64,000 nt of DNA from Amycolatopsis australiensis (GCF_900119165.1 NZ_FPJG01000006.1:4774001-4838000), one strand, 5' to 3'. Counted from the stretch's first letter, positions 24,855-33,981 are shown. Made by a program: numbers and translations. The notes: generated by a model not told the origin, from the letters alone.

Positions 24855-25577
24855 ATGGTCGTGTGGATGCTGGTGCTCGCCGGGTCGGTGGCCACGCCGT
24901 CGGTGGCGGCGGTGGCGTTGTACCGCGGCGGGCTGGCCACGGGGCTGCCGCCCCGCAGATCGGCCGCGGTGGCGGTGACCGTCGGCGCGGTGTGGGGCGC
25001 GTGGGTCGGGACGAGTGCGGCGTTGGCCGCGAACGACGTCTACCACGACCCGGACGCGGTGGTGCCGTGGCTGGGGGTGGCCGCGCTCGCCGCGCTGATC
25101 GCCGCGTTGCTGGCGGCCCGCATTCCGGCGCTCGGCCGCATCCTGGCCGCATCGGGCGCGACGCCGCGGCCGGCGTGGCCGCACGCGGTGCGGGTCTTGG
25201 GTGTGCTGTTCCTGATCGCCATGGTCCAGGGCACGCTGCCGGCGGTGTTCGCGCTGCCCGCGGGACTCGGCGACATGGCGATCGGCGTCGCGGCCATCGT
25301 GCTGGCGCGTCGCTGGAACCGCCGCCGCGCGGTGTGGTTCAACGTGTTCGGCCTGCTGGACCTCGTCGTCGCGGTGACGCTGGGCCTGCTGGGCGGCCTG
25401 GCGACCCACCCGATCCTGCCGGTCTCCCCGTCGACGGCGGCGATGTCCCTGCTGCCGCTCGCGTTGATCCCGACGACGGTGGTGCCCCTCGACGCGGCAC
25501 TGCACGTGCTGTCACTGGCCCGGCTGCGTCGCGCGACCCGCTCGGCGGCGGTGCCGGTGCCCGCTGTCGGCTCGTGA
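24855..25577 (+). CDS. Multi-TM membrane protein of unknown function
   Basis: 240 residues from ATG 24855, preceded by GTGAGGGGTG. Six to seven TM helices: VVWMLVLAGSVATPSVAAVA, AVAVTVGAVWGAWVGTSAAL, VVPWLGVAALAALIAALLAA, AVRVLGVLFLIAMVQGTLPA, LPAGLGDMAIGVAAIVLARR, GLLDLVVAVTLGLLGGLA and a C-terminal helix. A conserved-looking GDMAIGVAA segment is present but I cannot assign a family. Divergent TetR with a clean operator suggests inducible expression. Confidence 0.8.
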   Translation: MVVWMLVLAGSVATPSVAAVALYRGGLATGLPPRRSAAVAVTVGAVWGAWVGTSAALAANDVYHDPDAVVPWLGVAALAALIAALLAARIPALGRILAASGATPRPAWPHAVRVLGVLFLIAMVQGTLPAVFALPAGLGDMAIGVAAIVLARRWNRRRAVWFNVFGLLDLVVAVTLGLLGGLATHPILPVSPSTAAMSLLPLALIPTTVVPLDAALHVLSLARLRRATRSAAVPVPAVGS

Positions 25578-25746
25578 CCCGTCACGCTGGGTGGTACGCC
25601 CGGCGGTCCTGCGGCGGGCCGGGCGGGGCATGCCTTCACTTGGGCACGCCGCTCGACGCCGGGCCGCGCCCGGGGAGACGGGGTTGTTCGTGGAGGCCGG
25701 GTTTCCCCGCCGTATGCCGGATAACGGCCAGGGGTCTTCGCCGTCA

Positions 25747-26097
25747 TCAGCGGTCAGCGGGAAGTTCGACCCATTCCAGCGCCCACCGGTTGAGTTCCAG
25801 CAGCACCTTGCCCAGCGCGGCACCCTTCGGGGTCAGCCGGTACTCGATGCGCACCGGGGTGGTGGGCTGCACGCTTCGCTCGACGAGCCCGTCGGCTTCG
25901 AGGTCCTTCAGGCGCTGCGACAGCAGCTTGTCGGTCATGCCGGGAACAGCGCCGGCGATGTCGCTGAACCGGGTGGCGCCGCCCAGCAGCGCGCGCAACA
26001 CGGTCGCGGCCCAGCGGCGGCCGAGCATGTCCATCGCCGCCGCGTAGTACGGGCAGTACGGCCGGAGGGAATCGACGTCCAGTTCGCGATGTGGCAT
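25747..26097 (-). CDS. HxlR family winged-helix regulator
   Basis: 116 residues from ATG 26097. CPYYAAAMDMLGRRWAATVL (with the redox-type first Cys at residue 15), LLGGATRFSDIAGAVPGMTD, KLLSQRLKDLEADGLVER and YRLTPKGAALGKVLLELNRW are the full HxlR pattern. HxlR proteins often sense reactive aldehydes, quinones or thiol stress through that Cys. Divergent from a metallo-beta-lactamase-fold hydrolase and crotonase, with a near-perfect 25-bp palindrome between, so it should control that unit. Confidence 0.93.
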   Translation of the reverse strand: MPHRELDVDSLRPYCPYYAAAMDMLGRRWAATVLRALLGGATRFSDIAGAVPGMTDKLLSQRLKDLEADGLVERSVQPTTPVRIEYRLTPKGAALGKVLLELNRWALEWVELPADR

Positions 26098-26127
26098 GGC
26101 TCACTCCTCAGTGACCATCTCGGGGAA

Positions 26128-26152
26128 AGTTCCTATCTTCAAGATAGGTACT
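26128..26152. promoter_or_regulatory. HxlR operator palindrome
   Basis: cctatctt-c-aagatagg (26132-26148) is perfect; extended to 26128-26152 it keeps 12-bp arms with one mismatch (agttcctatctt / aagataggtact). It lies midway between the divergent HxlR and MBL genes. Confidence 0.85.
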
Positions 26153-26172
26153 AGCCGACTGAGGAGCAGCAT

Positions 26173-27021
26173 ATGCCCGAGTCCGGTACGGCAGCGCTGT
26201 CGTACGAAGTGTTCGTGTCCGAGCCGATCCCGACCACCGGCACGCTGCCCACCGGCGAGCCGCAGCTGTGGTCGCCGCTCTCGACGACGCTCATCTCCGG
26301 CGCGGCTGATGCCGTCCTGGTCGACCCGCCGTTCACGAGGGAGCAGACCCGGCAGGTCGGCGACTGGATCGAGCGTTCCGGCAAGCGGTTGAGCCAGATC
26401 TACGTCACCCACGGACACGGCGACCACTGGTTCGGCGCGGCATCGCTGGCCGGACGCTTCCCCGGGGCGGCGGTTCACGCCACCGAAGGCACCATCCGGC
26501 TCATGCACGCCTCCGTGACCGGGCCGCGAAAAGCGTTCTGGGACAAGCTTTTCCCCGGTCAGATCCCCGACACCCCGGTCGTCGCCCGGCCCTTGCCTGC
26601 CGATGGCATCGTCCTCGAAGGACACCGGCTGATCCCGGTCGAGGTCGGCCACAGCGACTGCGACGACTCCACCGTGCTGCACGTGCCCGCGCTCGGGCTG
26701 GTCGTCGCCGGTGACGTCGCCTACAACAACGTGCACCAGTACCTCGCCGACGGCGGCCTCGACGGCGGCATCGACGCCTGGCTGGGCGCCCTCGACCAGG
26801 TGCGGGCCCTGCGGCCGGCCGCCGTGGTCGCCGGCCACAAGGATCCCCGGCGGCCGGACGATCCCGGCATCCTCGACGAGACCGCGGACTACCTGCGCAC
26901 CGCACAGCGGGTGCTCGCCGGGAAACCCGCGCCACGCGAATTCTTCGACGAACTGACCCGGCGCCACCCGGAGCGGCTCAACCCCGGCACCGTCTGGCTC
27001 AACGCGCAGCGGTTGAGGTGA
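26173..27021 (+). CDS. MBL-fold metallo-hydrolase
   Basis: 282 residues, cytoplasmic, from ATG 26173 with GAGGAG upstream. Metal motif H80-x-H82-x-D84-H85 in THGHGDHWFG; later ligands are His in EVGHSDCDDSTVLHVP and Asp in VVAGDVAYN, with AGHKDPRRPD near the C-terminus. Such proteins bind two metals and hydrolyse lactones, thioesters or similar; the MBL group with 'VGHSDCDDST' is often found beside HxlR regulators, as here. Probably co-transcribed with the crotonase 60 bp downstream. Substrate unknown. Confidence 0.92.
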   Translation: MPESGTAALSYEVFVSEPIPTTGTLPTGEPQLWSPLSTTLISGAADAVLVDPPFTREQTRQVGDWIERSGKRLSQIYVTHGHGDHWFGAASLAGRFPGAAVHATEGTIRLMHASVTGPRKAFWDKLFPGQIPDTPVVARPLPADGIVLEGHRLIPVEVGHSDCDDSTVLHVPALGLVVAGDVAYNNVHQYLADGGLDGGIDAWLGALDQVRALRPAAVVAGHKDPRRPDDPGILDETADYLRTAQRVLAGKPAPREFFDELTRRHPERLNPGTVWLNAQRLR

Positions 27022-27080
27022 AGCGAGCAGTCCGAGGTAGCCGGTGGACCGGGCTGGTCCGACAACCAAGGAGCAACCAG

Positions 27081-27869
27081 ATGAACCTCGAATCCGACCA
27101 CGGCACCGTCACGCTCGCCCGCGACGGTCACGTCCTGCTGATCGGCCTCAACCGCCCCGACAAGCGCAACGCGTTCAACCGCGCGATGCTGCACGACCTC
27201 TCCCGCGCCTACGCCCTGCTCGAATCGGACCCCGGCCTGCGCGCCGGAGTGCTGTTCGCCCACGGTGAGCACTTCACCGCCGGACTCGACCTCGCCGACG
27301 TCGCTCCGGTGATCGAGGCCGGTGCCGCACTCCACCCGGCCGACGGGCGCGATCCGTGGCGGCTGGACGGCCACTGGACGACGCCGGTGGTCGCCGCCGC
27401 GCAGGGCCGGGTGCTGACGCTCGGCATCGAGCTGCTCCTGGCCGCCGACATCCGGGTCGCCGCCCCCGACGCCCGCTTCAGCCAGCTCGAGGTCCGCCGC
27501 GGAATCTACCCGTTCGGCGGAGCGACCCTGCGTTTCCCCCGCGAAGCCGGCTGGGGCAACGCCATGCGCTGGATGCTCACCGGCGACGAGTTCGACGCCG
27601 CCGAAGCCCACCGCATCGGGCTGGTCCAGGAGGTCGTCGCCGATCCCCGGCAACGCGCCCGCGCAATCGCCCACAGCATCGCCGACGACGCGGCACCTCT
27701 CGGCGTGCGCGCGGTCCTCGCCTCGGCGCACCGGGCGCGTGACCACGGCGACTCGGCCGCCATCGACGATCTCACCCCGACCGTCACCCGGCTGCTCGCC
27801 AGTGCCGACGGCAAGGAAGGCGTCCGGTCGTTCCTCGAGCGGCGCAAAGCCGCGTTCACCGGCCGGTGA
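27081..27869 (+). CDS. Enoyl-CoA hydratase/isomerase (crotonase) family protein
   Basis: 262 residues from ATG 27081, AAGGAGC 7-13 bp upstream. Crotonase signatures: LNRPDKRNAFNRAML, oxyanion-hole segment GEHFTAGLDLADV, AAAQGRVLTLGIELLLAADI (second oxyanion Gly is inside), FSQLEVRRGIYPFGGATLRF, and MLTGDEFDAAEAHRIGLVQE. The usual catalytic Glu pair is not obvious: the second position lies in RRGIYPFGG, so the reaction may differ from hydration. It follows the MBL hydrolase and probably shares its HxlR control. Confidence 0.9.
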   Translation: MNLESDHGTVTLARDGHVLLIGLNRPDKRNAFNRAMLHDLSRAYALLESDPGLRAGVLFAHGEHFTAGLDLADVAPVIEAGAALHPADGRDPWRLDGHWTTPVVAAAQGRVLTLGIELLLAADIRVAAPDARFSQLEVRRGIYPFGGATLRFPREAGWGNAMRWMLTGDEFDAAEAHRIGLVQEVVADPRQRARAIAHSIADDAAPLGVRAVLASAHRARDHGDSAAIDDLTPTVTRLLASADGKEGVRSFLERRKAAFTGR

Positions 27870-28137
27870 CGCCGCAGGTCCGGGGTTCAGGCGGGCGGCG
27901 AGCAGACGATTTCGACCGAGCCACCGGGCAGTGAGCGCGAACTTTCGAAGGACACCACGTCGTCCGGTGCGCCCGGCGGTCCGGTGGGAGCCGAGCACGG
28001 AGACCTTCGGATCCGGCCACGGCCGGCGGTCAGCACGGCTTCGCTGCCGGAGATGAATTCCCGGACCCGAAACGGCGAGTTCCTGTTCTGCTGGATCAGC
28101 CGCCGGCCGTCGCGGGTCTTCCGGCGGAGGAGCCGGG
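27870..28137. other. Intergenic between crotonase and M1 peptidase genes
   Basis: 268 bp. On the minus strand an open stretch (27887-28135) reads like the end of a small protein (VSFESSRSLPGGSVEIVC near its C-terminus) but has no start or ribosome site of its own; I do not call it a gene. No terminator hairpin was obvious. Confidence 0.4.
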
Positions 28138-29559
28138 TCAGAGCTTCGGCTTGCCCGGCTGGTAAAGCCAGGCGTGGAAGAACGAGCCGAGGTCGCGGCC
28201 GGTCAGTCGCTCGACGAACTCGATGAAATCCCGCGTCGAGACGTTGCCGTACCGGTGGGCCGCCGGCCACTGCCTGAGGACGTCGAAGAAGGCGCGGTCG
28301 CCGATCTTCGTGCGCAGCGCCTGCAGGGTCATCGCGCCGCGGTTGTAGACCAGGTCGTCGAAGATGTGATCACGTCCGGGGTCGGCGACTTCGCCGCTCC
28401 AGTCCTTCTCGTCGGCGTAGGCCTTGGCGAAAGTCTGCTGCACCGGGACGTTGTTGAACTTCTCCTGGTACAGCCACTCCGAGTAGGTCGCGAAGCCTTC
28501 GTTGAGCCAGATGTCCGACCAGTGCACCGGGGTGAGGCTGTCGCCGAACCACTGGTGGCCGAGTTCGTGGGCGAGCAGGTCGCCGTCGACGTCGCTGGTC
28601 TTCTGGTCGTAGACCGGCCGGCTCTGCGTCTCGAGGGCGTAGCCGACCCCGACATCGGCGAGGATGCCGCCGGTCGAATCGAACGGGTACTGCCCGTACA
28701 TCGACGATTCCCATTGGACGATCTGGGCCGTGGTCTGGTTGAACACGGTGTCCTGACCGGGCTTGGTGTCGATCGACTGGCCGATCGCGGTGATGTCGGG
28801 CAGACCGCCTGCCGTCACGCCGCGGGTGACGTGGTAGCCGCCGATCGCGAGCATGCTCAGCTCGCTGGCCATCGGGCGGTTCATGGACCAGCGGAAGGTG
28901 GTCTGGTGATCGTGCGTGGTGGTGGGCCCGGGCTCACCGTTGGCCAGCACGGTGAGCCCGGCCGGCACGGTGATGGTCTGGGTGTAGGTCGCCTTGTCGT
29001 CGGGGGTGTCGTTCACCGGGTAGTAGGTGGCCGCCCCGATCGGCTGGTTGAGCGCGACGGCGCCGTCCTTGGTGGCGACCCAGCCGGAAAGGCCCAGCGC
29101 GGGGTCGTCGATCTGCTGCGGGACACCGGCGTAGCTCACCGAGACGACGAACGCGCTGCCCTGCCGCAGCCCGAACGGCGGGGTGATCACCAGCTCCTGG
29201 GCGCCGCTGCGGGTGAAGGTGGCGTTCAGGCCGTTCACCGAGAGCTTGCCGATCGTCAGCGGTCCCTGGAAGTCGAGATCGAAGCGGGAGAGGTTCTGGG
29301 TGGCCGTGGCGAAGATCGTCGTGGTCGCGTCGATCGCGTGGGTCCCGGGGTCGAACGTCAGCCGGATGTCGTAGTGGCTGACGTCGTAGCCGCCGTTGCC
29401 CATGTCGGGGAAGTACGGATCCCCGGCGCCTGGCGCACCGGGGGAGAACACCGGCGCCGGCGCCGCGTCCGCCGCGGGACTGGTCGCGGCCAGCAGGCCG
29501 GCGGACAGTGCACAGGAAACGGCCAGCAAGCGGCCACGGCTGAGGTTGGCGCCCCGCAT
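28138..29559 (-). CDS. Secreted M1 family zinc aminopeptidase
   Basis: 473 residues from ATG 29559. Signal peptide RGRLLAVSCALSAGLLAATS ending near ADAA. Zinc motif HELGH at residues 331-335 and the third ligand E354 in LNEGFATY, exactly the HExxH-x18-E spacing of M1 gluzincins. The exopeptidase GxMEN-type loop is represented by the region before it (YALETQSRPVYD), which lacks a clean GAMEN, so N-terminal specificity is less sure. Compared with full M1 enzymes (~850 aa) it has only the N-terminal beta and catalytic domains, like the short secreted actinomycete forms. Acts outside the cell on peptides. Confidence 0.92.
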   Translation of the reverse strand: MRGANLSRGRLLAVSCALSAGLLAATSPAADAAPAPVFSPGAPGAGDPYFPDMGNGGYDVSHYDIRLTFDPGTHAIDATTTIFATATQNLSRFDLDFQGPLTIGKLSVNGLNATFTRSGAQELVITPPFGLRQGSAFVVSVSYAGVPQQIDDPALGLSGWVATKDGAVALNQPIGAATYYPVNDTPDDKATYTQTITVPAGLTVLANGEPGPTTTHDHQTTFRWSMNRPMASELSMLAIGGYHVTRGVTAGGLPDITAIGQSIDTKPGQDTVFNQTTAQIVQWESSMYGQYPFDSTGGILADVGVGYALETQSRPVYDQKTSDVDGDLLAHELGHQWFGDSLTPVHWSDIWLNEGFATYSEWLYQEKFNNVPVQQTFAKAYADEKDWSGEVADPGRDHIFDDLVYNRGAMTLQALRTKIGDRAFFDVLRQWPAAHRYGNVSTRDFIEFVERLTGRDLGSFFHAWLYQPGKPKL

Positions 29560-29923
29560 CGGTCCTCCTCGGCAAGCATCGACGCTGAAGAGTAGGACCG
29601 ACCCGACACACGGATCAACCCCGTTGCGGCGTCATGGAAGTCCGGTTCGGGCGGTTCCTGGCCGGTCGTGCCGTTGCGGGTTCCGGGGTGATGGCTTGAC
29701 CCCGGCAGGCCGTTGCCGGCCGGGCGTGGGTGGTCGCGAGGCTGCTCCCGATGCCGGTGCTGGCGTGGGGTGCGGACGAGTTGTTCCGCTGGGCCACCCG
29801 CCGCGCTGCCGCCTGACGCTGGTCGGGGTGGACGGCCGAGCGGGGGCCGCACGAGCCGGAGATCAGCGGCTACGACTGGAGACGTGCCAAGCGGCACCAC
29901 GAGGAACCGAGGGAAAATCTTTC
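29560..29923. other. Intergenic region with a possible gene scrap
   Basis: 364 bp. It must contain the peptidase promoter on the minus strand. On the plus strand 29721-29815 reads GRAWVVARLLPMPVLAWGAD then ELFRWATRR and a stop, like the end of a membrane-associated protein, but no start or body is present. Otherwise nothing recognisable. Confidence 0.35.
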
Positions 29924-30339
29924 GTGAAGCGAATTTCGCGAAGCACGAGGGCGGATGGCCGGTACGGGCTCGGGGCGACGGCGGCGGCCCTGGCTTTGGT
30001 GGCGGCCGGGGCGACCGCCGCCGAGGCGGCGCCGGCGGAGCCCGGCCAGGTCGTCCGGCCGATGGGCGGCTGCCGTGCCGGAATCGTGTGCGGCACCACC
30101 TTCAACAACACCTCGCACGCCGTGCAGGTCTGCCTGGCACGGCAAGGGGCGCGACCAGGACTACCAGAGCTCCGGCTCGTGCGACCAGGTCGCCTGCGCG
30201 GCGCCGCACAGCGTGTACGGCACGCGCAGCTCGTGGCCGGGGGCATCGCCCCACCTCCGGCACGCCGGCGTGGCCCCGGCCGGGCCGCCCACGGGCCGGA
30301 CGCGGAATCGCTGTTGTCGCAGACGGTGGTGCGGTAGCG
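29924..30339 (+). pseudogene. Small secreted Cys-containing protein, frame broken
   Basis: GTG 29924 (GAGGGAAAAT upstream) opens a convincing signal peptide: YGLGATAAALALVAAGATAA, cleavage near AEA|APA, then GGCRAGIVCGTTFNNTSHAVQVC. The natural continuation WHGKGRDQDYQSSGSCDQVA lies in another frame after ~30138, and the end (SLLSQTVVR, stop 30337-30339) is back in the first. Two frame changes suggest a decayed gene. Original family unknown. Confidence 0.5.
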
Positions 30340-30663
30340 GAAGCCTGCCCGCGGTGCTGCGTCCGTGCACTCCCGCGCTCTCCTCGGCCGCGCTGTTGCC
30401 GGGGCGGGTCGCCTGCTCCGCGCCGTTCAGCAGCGCCACTTGACAGGTCGGCAAGGCGCGTCGGGGAAGCCGCTGATTGCGCGAGCAACGCGGCGGCCCG
30501 AGCGGTTGGGGTGGACTCCGGCCGCGGAGCTGAATTGCTCGCGGAAGTCGGCTGGGTCGTTGAGCCCCCACGGCTGCGTCGGGAGATCTGTGGTTTGCAG
30601 GAGCGTGGCGGCGCGCATCATGGGTTGCCGCTGCACCGCACCGCCGGGCCGCAAGAACGCGGG
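30340..30663. other. Intergenic region, nothing recognised
   Basis: 324 bp downstream of the broken secreted-protein gene and of the minus-strand VanZ gene. Open frames exist on both strands but are Arg/Pro-rich and lack starts or motifs. No clear terminator. Confidence 0.4.
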
Positions 30664-31194
30664 TCAGCGCCAGCGGAACCGGTTGATGAGATCGGCAGCG
30701 ACCGGCATCCGAGACAAGATGGAGAACAGGCCGAAGCCGAGCGCAGCGCCGGCTGTGTTGGAGAGCAGATCGTTCACGTCGGCCACATGGCCGCCGCCCA
30801 AGAGGTTTCCGGTGACCAGTTGGGCCAGTTCGATCGTCAGGCTGAACGCGGCGGCCACGGCCACTACGCGCCACCATGGAGCCTTGGCCAGAAGTAGCGG
30901 CACCAGTATCCCGACAGGGATGAAGACCAGGATGTTCGTCACCGCGTCGCCGACCTCGTACCCGGTGAGCGGCACGACGTAGACCTTCCACAGCGCGGTT
31001 TGGGCGGGCTTGTTCAAGAAGATCGGGAACACTGTGTTCGCGACGACTCCGGCGGCGTAAACACAGAGGGCAAGAGCGACGACGGCGCGTGGTGCCGAGA
31101 GGCGGTCGCGGCGGTGCAGGTGCCACAGCATGGTCAGGAAGATCGCTGCCGCGACGGGAACCACCACCGGAAGCACCGGGACCTCACGAAACAC
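30664..31194 (-). CDS. VanZ-like family membrane protein
   Basis: 176 residues. Five hydrophobic segments: VLPVVVPVAAAIFLTMLW, APRAVVALALCVYAAGVVAN, TNILVFIPVGILVPLLL, VVAVAAAFSLTIELAQLV and AGAALGFGLFSILS. The VanZ motif is clear: DAVTNILVFIPVG and IELAQLVTGN...DVNDLLSNTAG. VanZ-like proteins alter sensitivity to teicoplanin or other lipoglycopeptides in some bacteria; most are uncharacterised. The gene stands alone and has no resistance operon around it. ATG 31194 starts close to the first TM; upstream codons lack a strong ribosome site. Confidence 0.9.
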   Translation of the reverse strand: MFREVPVLPVVVPVAAAIFLTMLWHLHRRDRLSAPRAVVALALCVYAAGVVANTVFPIFLNKPAQTALWKVYVVPLTGYEVGDAVTNILVFIPVGILVPLLLAKAPWWRVVAVAAAFSLTIELAQLVTGNLLGGGHVADVNDLLSNTAGAALGFGLFSILSRMPVAADLINRFRWR

Positions 31195-31344
31195 CTCGGC
31201 TCGATTCCTCTCGCAAGTCGCAGCGCAAGACCCCTGCCAGCGCCTTTCCGCACATCTTGCCCTAGGCGAAGACGCACGCTGGCGACACCCTGCCCACCCT
31301 CCGGCCTCGAGCCCGACATCGTGGCGCTCCTCACCACCGGCTGG

Positions 31345-32572
31345 AAGTGACCAGGACCCGAAGTCGTTCGCGCCGGCCGCGCTGGACTGCGGTCAGTGGG
31401 CGAAGGCGGCCGGGATGACCTTCGGGGTGCTGACCACCAAGCACCACGACGGGTTCTGCCTGTGGCCGTCGAAACTGACCGGCTACACGGTGGCGAACAG
31501 CTCCTGCCGCCAGGACGTCGTCGCCGAATACGTCAGCGCGTTCCGCTCCCGGGGTCTGGTGCCCGCGTTGTACTTCTCCATCTGGGACCGGACGCAGGGG
31601 ATAGCGGCCGGTTCCGTCAGCCGGGCCGACCTGGACTTCGTCAAGGGCCAGCTGACCGAGCTGCTCACGCGGTACGGGGAGATTCCGGCGCTGGTCATCG
31701 ACGGCTGGTCGTGGCAGATGGGTTTGCGGGAGGTGCCCTACGGTGAGATCCGCGACCACATCCGGTCGCTGCAGCCGCAGTGCGCGGTGGTCTGCCTGAC
31801 CGGGATCACCGAACCGTGGGGCACCGACGTCGTGTTCTACGAAGAGCCGAAAGGCGTGTGGACCGCGCCGGACAACACCTATGCGGCATGCCAGGGCCAG
31901 ACGATCGCGGCCAACGGCTGGTTCTGGCACCCGAGCACGCCCACGACGTCGCTGCTGACCGCGGACGACATCGTGCACCGGCACCTCGAGCGGCTGGAAC
32001 CCCGCTGGTCGACGTTCATCCTCAACTGCCCACCGGGGCCGCGTGGCCTGCTCGACGACACCGTCGTCGCCCGGCTGCGGGAGGTCGGGGCGTTGTGGCG
32101 GCCTGATCCGGCCCGTCCGCCGCTGCCACCGCGGCCCGACCGGCTGCGCCACCCGCTGACGCCGGTGGCGGCGACGGCAACCAGCGGCGATGCGGCGAAG
32201 GCGATCGACGGCTACAGCGACTACAACGGCAGCGCGCAGCAGACGCTCTGGCAGACCACCGGCGCCTTGCCGCAGTCGGTGACTCTGGACCTCGGCACCG
32301 TCCGGCCGGGGATCGACATGGTCAGCTACCTGCCCCGCCAGGACCAGGTGAACGGCCAGTACGTCACCACGGGCAACGTCACCGGCTTCCGCGTCGAGAC
32401 CAGCACCGGCGGCGTCCGCTTCACCCCGGCGGCGGGAGGAGGCTGGGCGGCGGACAAGACGCTGAAGCGCGCGAAGTTCAGTCCCCGGCCGGCGCGGTAC
32501 GTGCGGTTCACCGCGACGGCCGCGGAAGGCGGGTTCGCGGTGGCGAGCCAGCTCGACTGCGGACGGTCCTGA
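31345..32572 (+). pseudogene. GH29 alpha-L-fucosidase lacking its N-terminus, with F5/8-type domain
   Basis: From 31345 the frame reads as a GH29 enzyme already inside the barrel: FAPAALDCGQWAKAAGMTFG, LTTKHHDGFCLWPSKLTGYT, the nucleophile strand PALVIDGWSW and FILNCPPGPRGLLDD. A C-terminal discoidin/F5-8 domain follows (AIDGYSDYNGSAQQTLWQTT to ARYVRFTATA). Missing are the signal peptide and first ~100 residues, including the W-x-x-x-FG-x-F-x-H-x-G active-site strand; upstream codons are unrelated. So the 5' end is lost and the product should be inactive. Alternatively a rearranged start gives a cytoplasmic truncated protein from ATG 31416. Confidence 0.78.
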
Positions 32573-32579
32573 CCGCGCC

Positions 32580-32990
32580 CGAGCGCGCCACGACGGCGGC
32601 GCCTTGCCGACCTGGATGGGCGTGCGTGCCGATGCCGCCCCGCGCCGCCGTGCACGAGCGGGACGCCGCCCATGCGCAGCCTTCCCGGCTTGATGGTGGC
32701 CCATACCGTGCACGCGGCTTCGGGCGGCGCGGCGGCCTCGGGCAGTCCGACGCCGTCCGGGACCGCCAGCAACTGCGGGCGGGCACCACGACTCGCTCCG
32801 CGTACCCGCCAGCCGCCGACGCCCTCGCCGAGTTCCGTGATCGTGCCCGAGCATTCGAGGCCGGGGATCCGGCCCTGACGCTGAACACGTGCGCCGCGCG
32901 GTTCACCCCGGCGGCGCGGGCCAGGACCTCGCCGGGGGACGCGGGTCCGGCGCCTCGGCCGCCGGGTTCGCGGATCGTGATGGCGTGCAT
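32580..32990 (-). pseudogene. Zinc-independent quinone oxidoreductase (MDR family), heavily frameshifted remnant
   Basis: From ATG 32990 pieces appear in shifting minus frames: MHAITIREPGG, PGEVLARAAGVNRA, then QRQGRIPGLECSGTITELGE (GLECSG signature), AAGGYAERVVVPA, LLAVPDGVGLPEAAAPPEAA (family: LPVPDGVSLVEAAALPEVA), TVWATIKPG and VHGGAG / GGIGTHA, the nucleotide-binding loop. These are in the right order for TP53I3/QOR-like reductases but need several frame changes, and the C-terminal half is gone. Confidence 0.75.
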
Positions 32991-33070
32991 GAAGTCCTTC
33001 TCGGTTTTTCCGATGGGCTCCACTCCACCGGGAGACCGGGCGCGACGACCAGCGATGAGGACCGCTGCGT

Positions 33071-33946
33071 TCACGCATCGTGATCGCAGGCGCGCAGCAG
33101 CTCGTCCAGGCACCACGGAGGGTTCGTCTCCGACGTCGCGAGCAGCGTGGTCATCCTGATGGGCGTCGCCGGGGCGCGGAACGCGACCCGGGGTGCCACC
33201 AGCCGTCGCGCCTGGGCTTCGTACACCACAGTCCAGGCGCCGCCGTTGCCGATCATCGCCAGGCTGTCCTGGAGGTGGCCGGCCGGCGCGCCGAACACCG
33301 GCTCGAATCCCGCTGCCCGGCAGGACGCCACCATCAGGTCGTGCAGCGGCGCGTTGCGGGCGCGGTCGGCCAGCCGCAGCGGCAGGCCCGCCAACTCGGC
33401 GAGATCAACGGCTTCCGTCGCGGCCGACGGGTGCCCGGCGGGCAGGGCCACCGTCAGCCGATCGCGCCACAGCGGGATCAGCCGCAGCTCTGGGGCGGCG
33501 GTGACGCCGCGGACGAACGTCGCGTCCAGCGTGTGTGCCCGGACCCGGTCGAGCCTGGCCTCGGTGGCGGCCGAAACCAGCTCGACGCTCAGCCGCGGGA
33601 CAAGCGCGGACAGCCTGTCCAGTACCCGGTCCAGGTGCTCGCCGAGGCCGTTGCTGGTGCCCAGCCGCAGCACGGCCGACTTCGTCGCGGTCAGCTCGGC
33701 GATCCGGGCCTTCGCCCGGCTTTCCGCGGCGAGTACCGCACGTGCCTCGGGCAGGAACAGCTGGCCCGCCGTGGTGAGCCGTACTGTCCGGGGCGACCGG
33801 TCGAACAGATCGATGCCGAGTTCGCGCTCCAGCTTCCGGATCTGCTGGCTCACCGCGGCCTGCACGATGTGCAGCCGCTGCGCGGCTCGCCCGAAGTGCA
33901 GTTCCTCGGCGACGGTCACGAAATACCGGAGCTGGCGAAGTTCCAC
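33071..33946 (-). CDS. LysR family transcriptional regulator
   Basis: 291 residues. N-terminal HTH MELRQLRYFVTVAEELHFGR, AAQRLHIVQAAVSQQIRKLE, RELGIDLFDRSPRTVRLT, followed by a complete LysR substrate domain (LRLGTSNGLGEHLDRVLDRL ... DATFVRG ... LPAGHPSA). Full length and intact, unlike the LysR at 15 kb. Divergent from a 4-oxalocrotonate-tautomerase-like gene with a palindrome between, so that gene is the likely target. The inducer is unknown. Confidence 0.93.
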   Translation of the reverse strand: MELRQLRYFVTVAEELHFGRAAQRLHIVQAAVSQQIRKLERELGIDLFDRSPRTVRLTTAGQLFLPEARAVLAAESRAKARIAELTATKSAVLRLGTSNGLGEHLDRVLDRLSALVPRLSVELVSAATEARLDRVRAHTLDATFVRGVTAAPELRLIPLWRDRLTVALPAGHPSAATEAVDLAELAGLPLRLADRARNAPLHDLMVASCRAAGFEPVFGAPAGHLQDSLAMIGNGGAWTVVYEAQARRLVAPRVAFRAPATPIRMTTLLATSETNPPWCLDELLRACDHDA

Positions 33947-33960
33947 GGGGCCAGTATCCC

Positions 33961-33981
33961 GCGATCACGATCGCTGATCGC
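33961..33981. promoter_or_regulatory. Palindrome in the LysR/tautomerase gap
   Basis: gcgatca-cgatcgc-tgatcgc: perfect 7-bp arms 33961-33967 and 33975-33981, starting 15 bp from the LysR start. A fitting LysR box position. Confidence 0.6.

Noticed and set aside
31130..31344. Upstream part of the open frame leading into the fucosidase as a real N-terminus
   Set aside because: No signal peptide, no GH29 first strand, low-complexity Ser/Thr/Arg sequence, and overlap with the VanZ promoter region.
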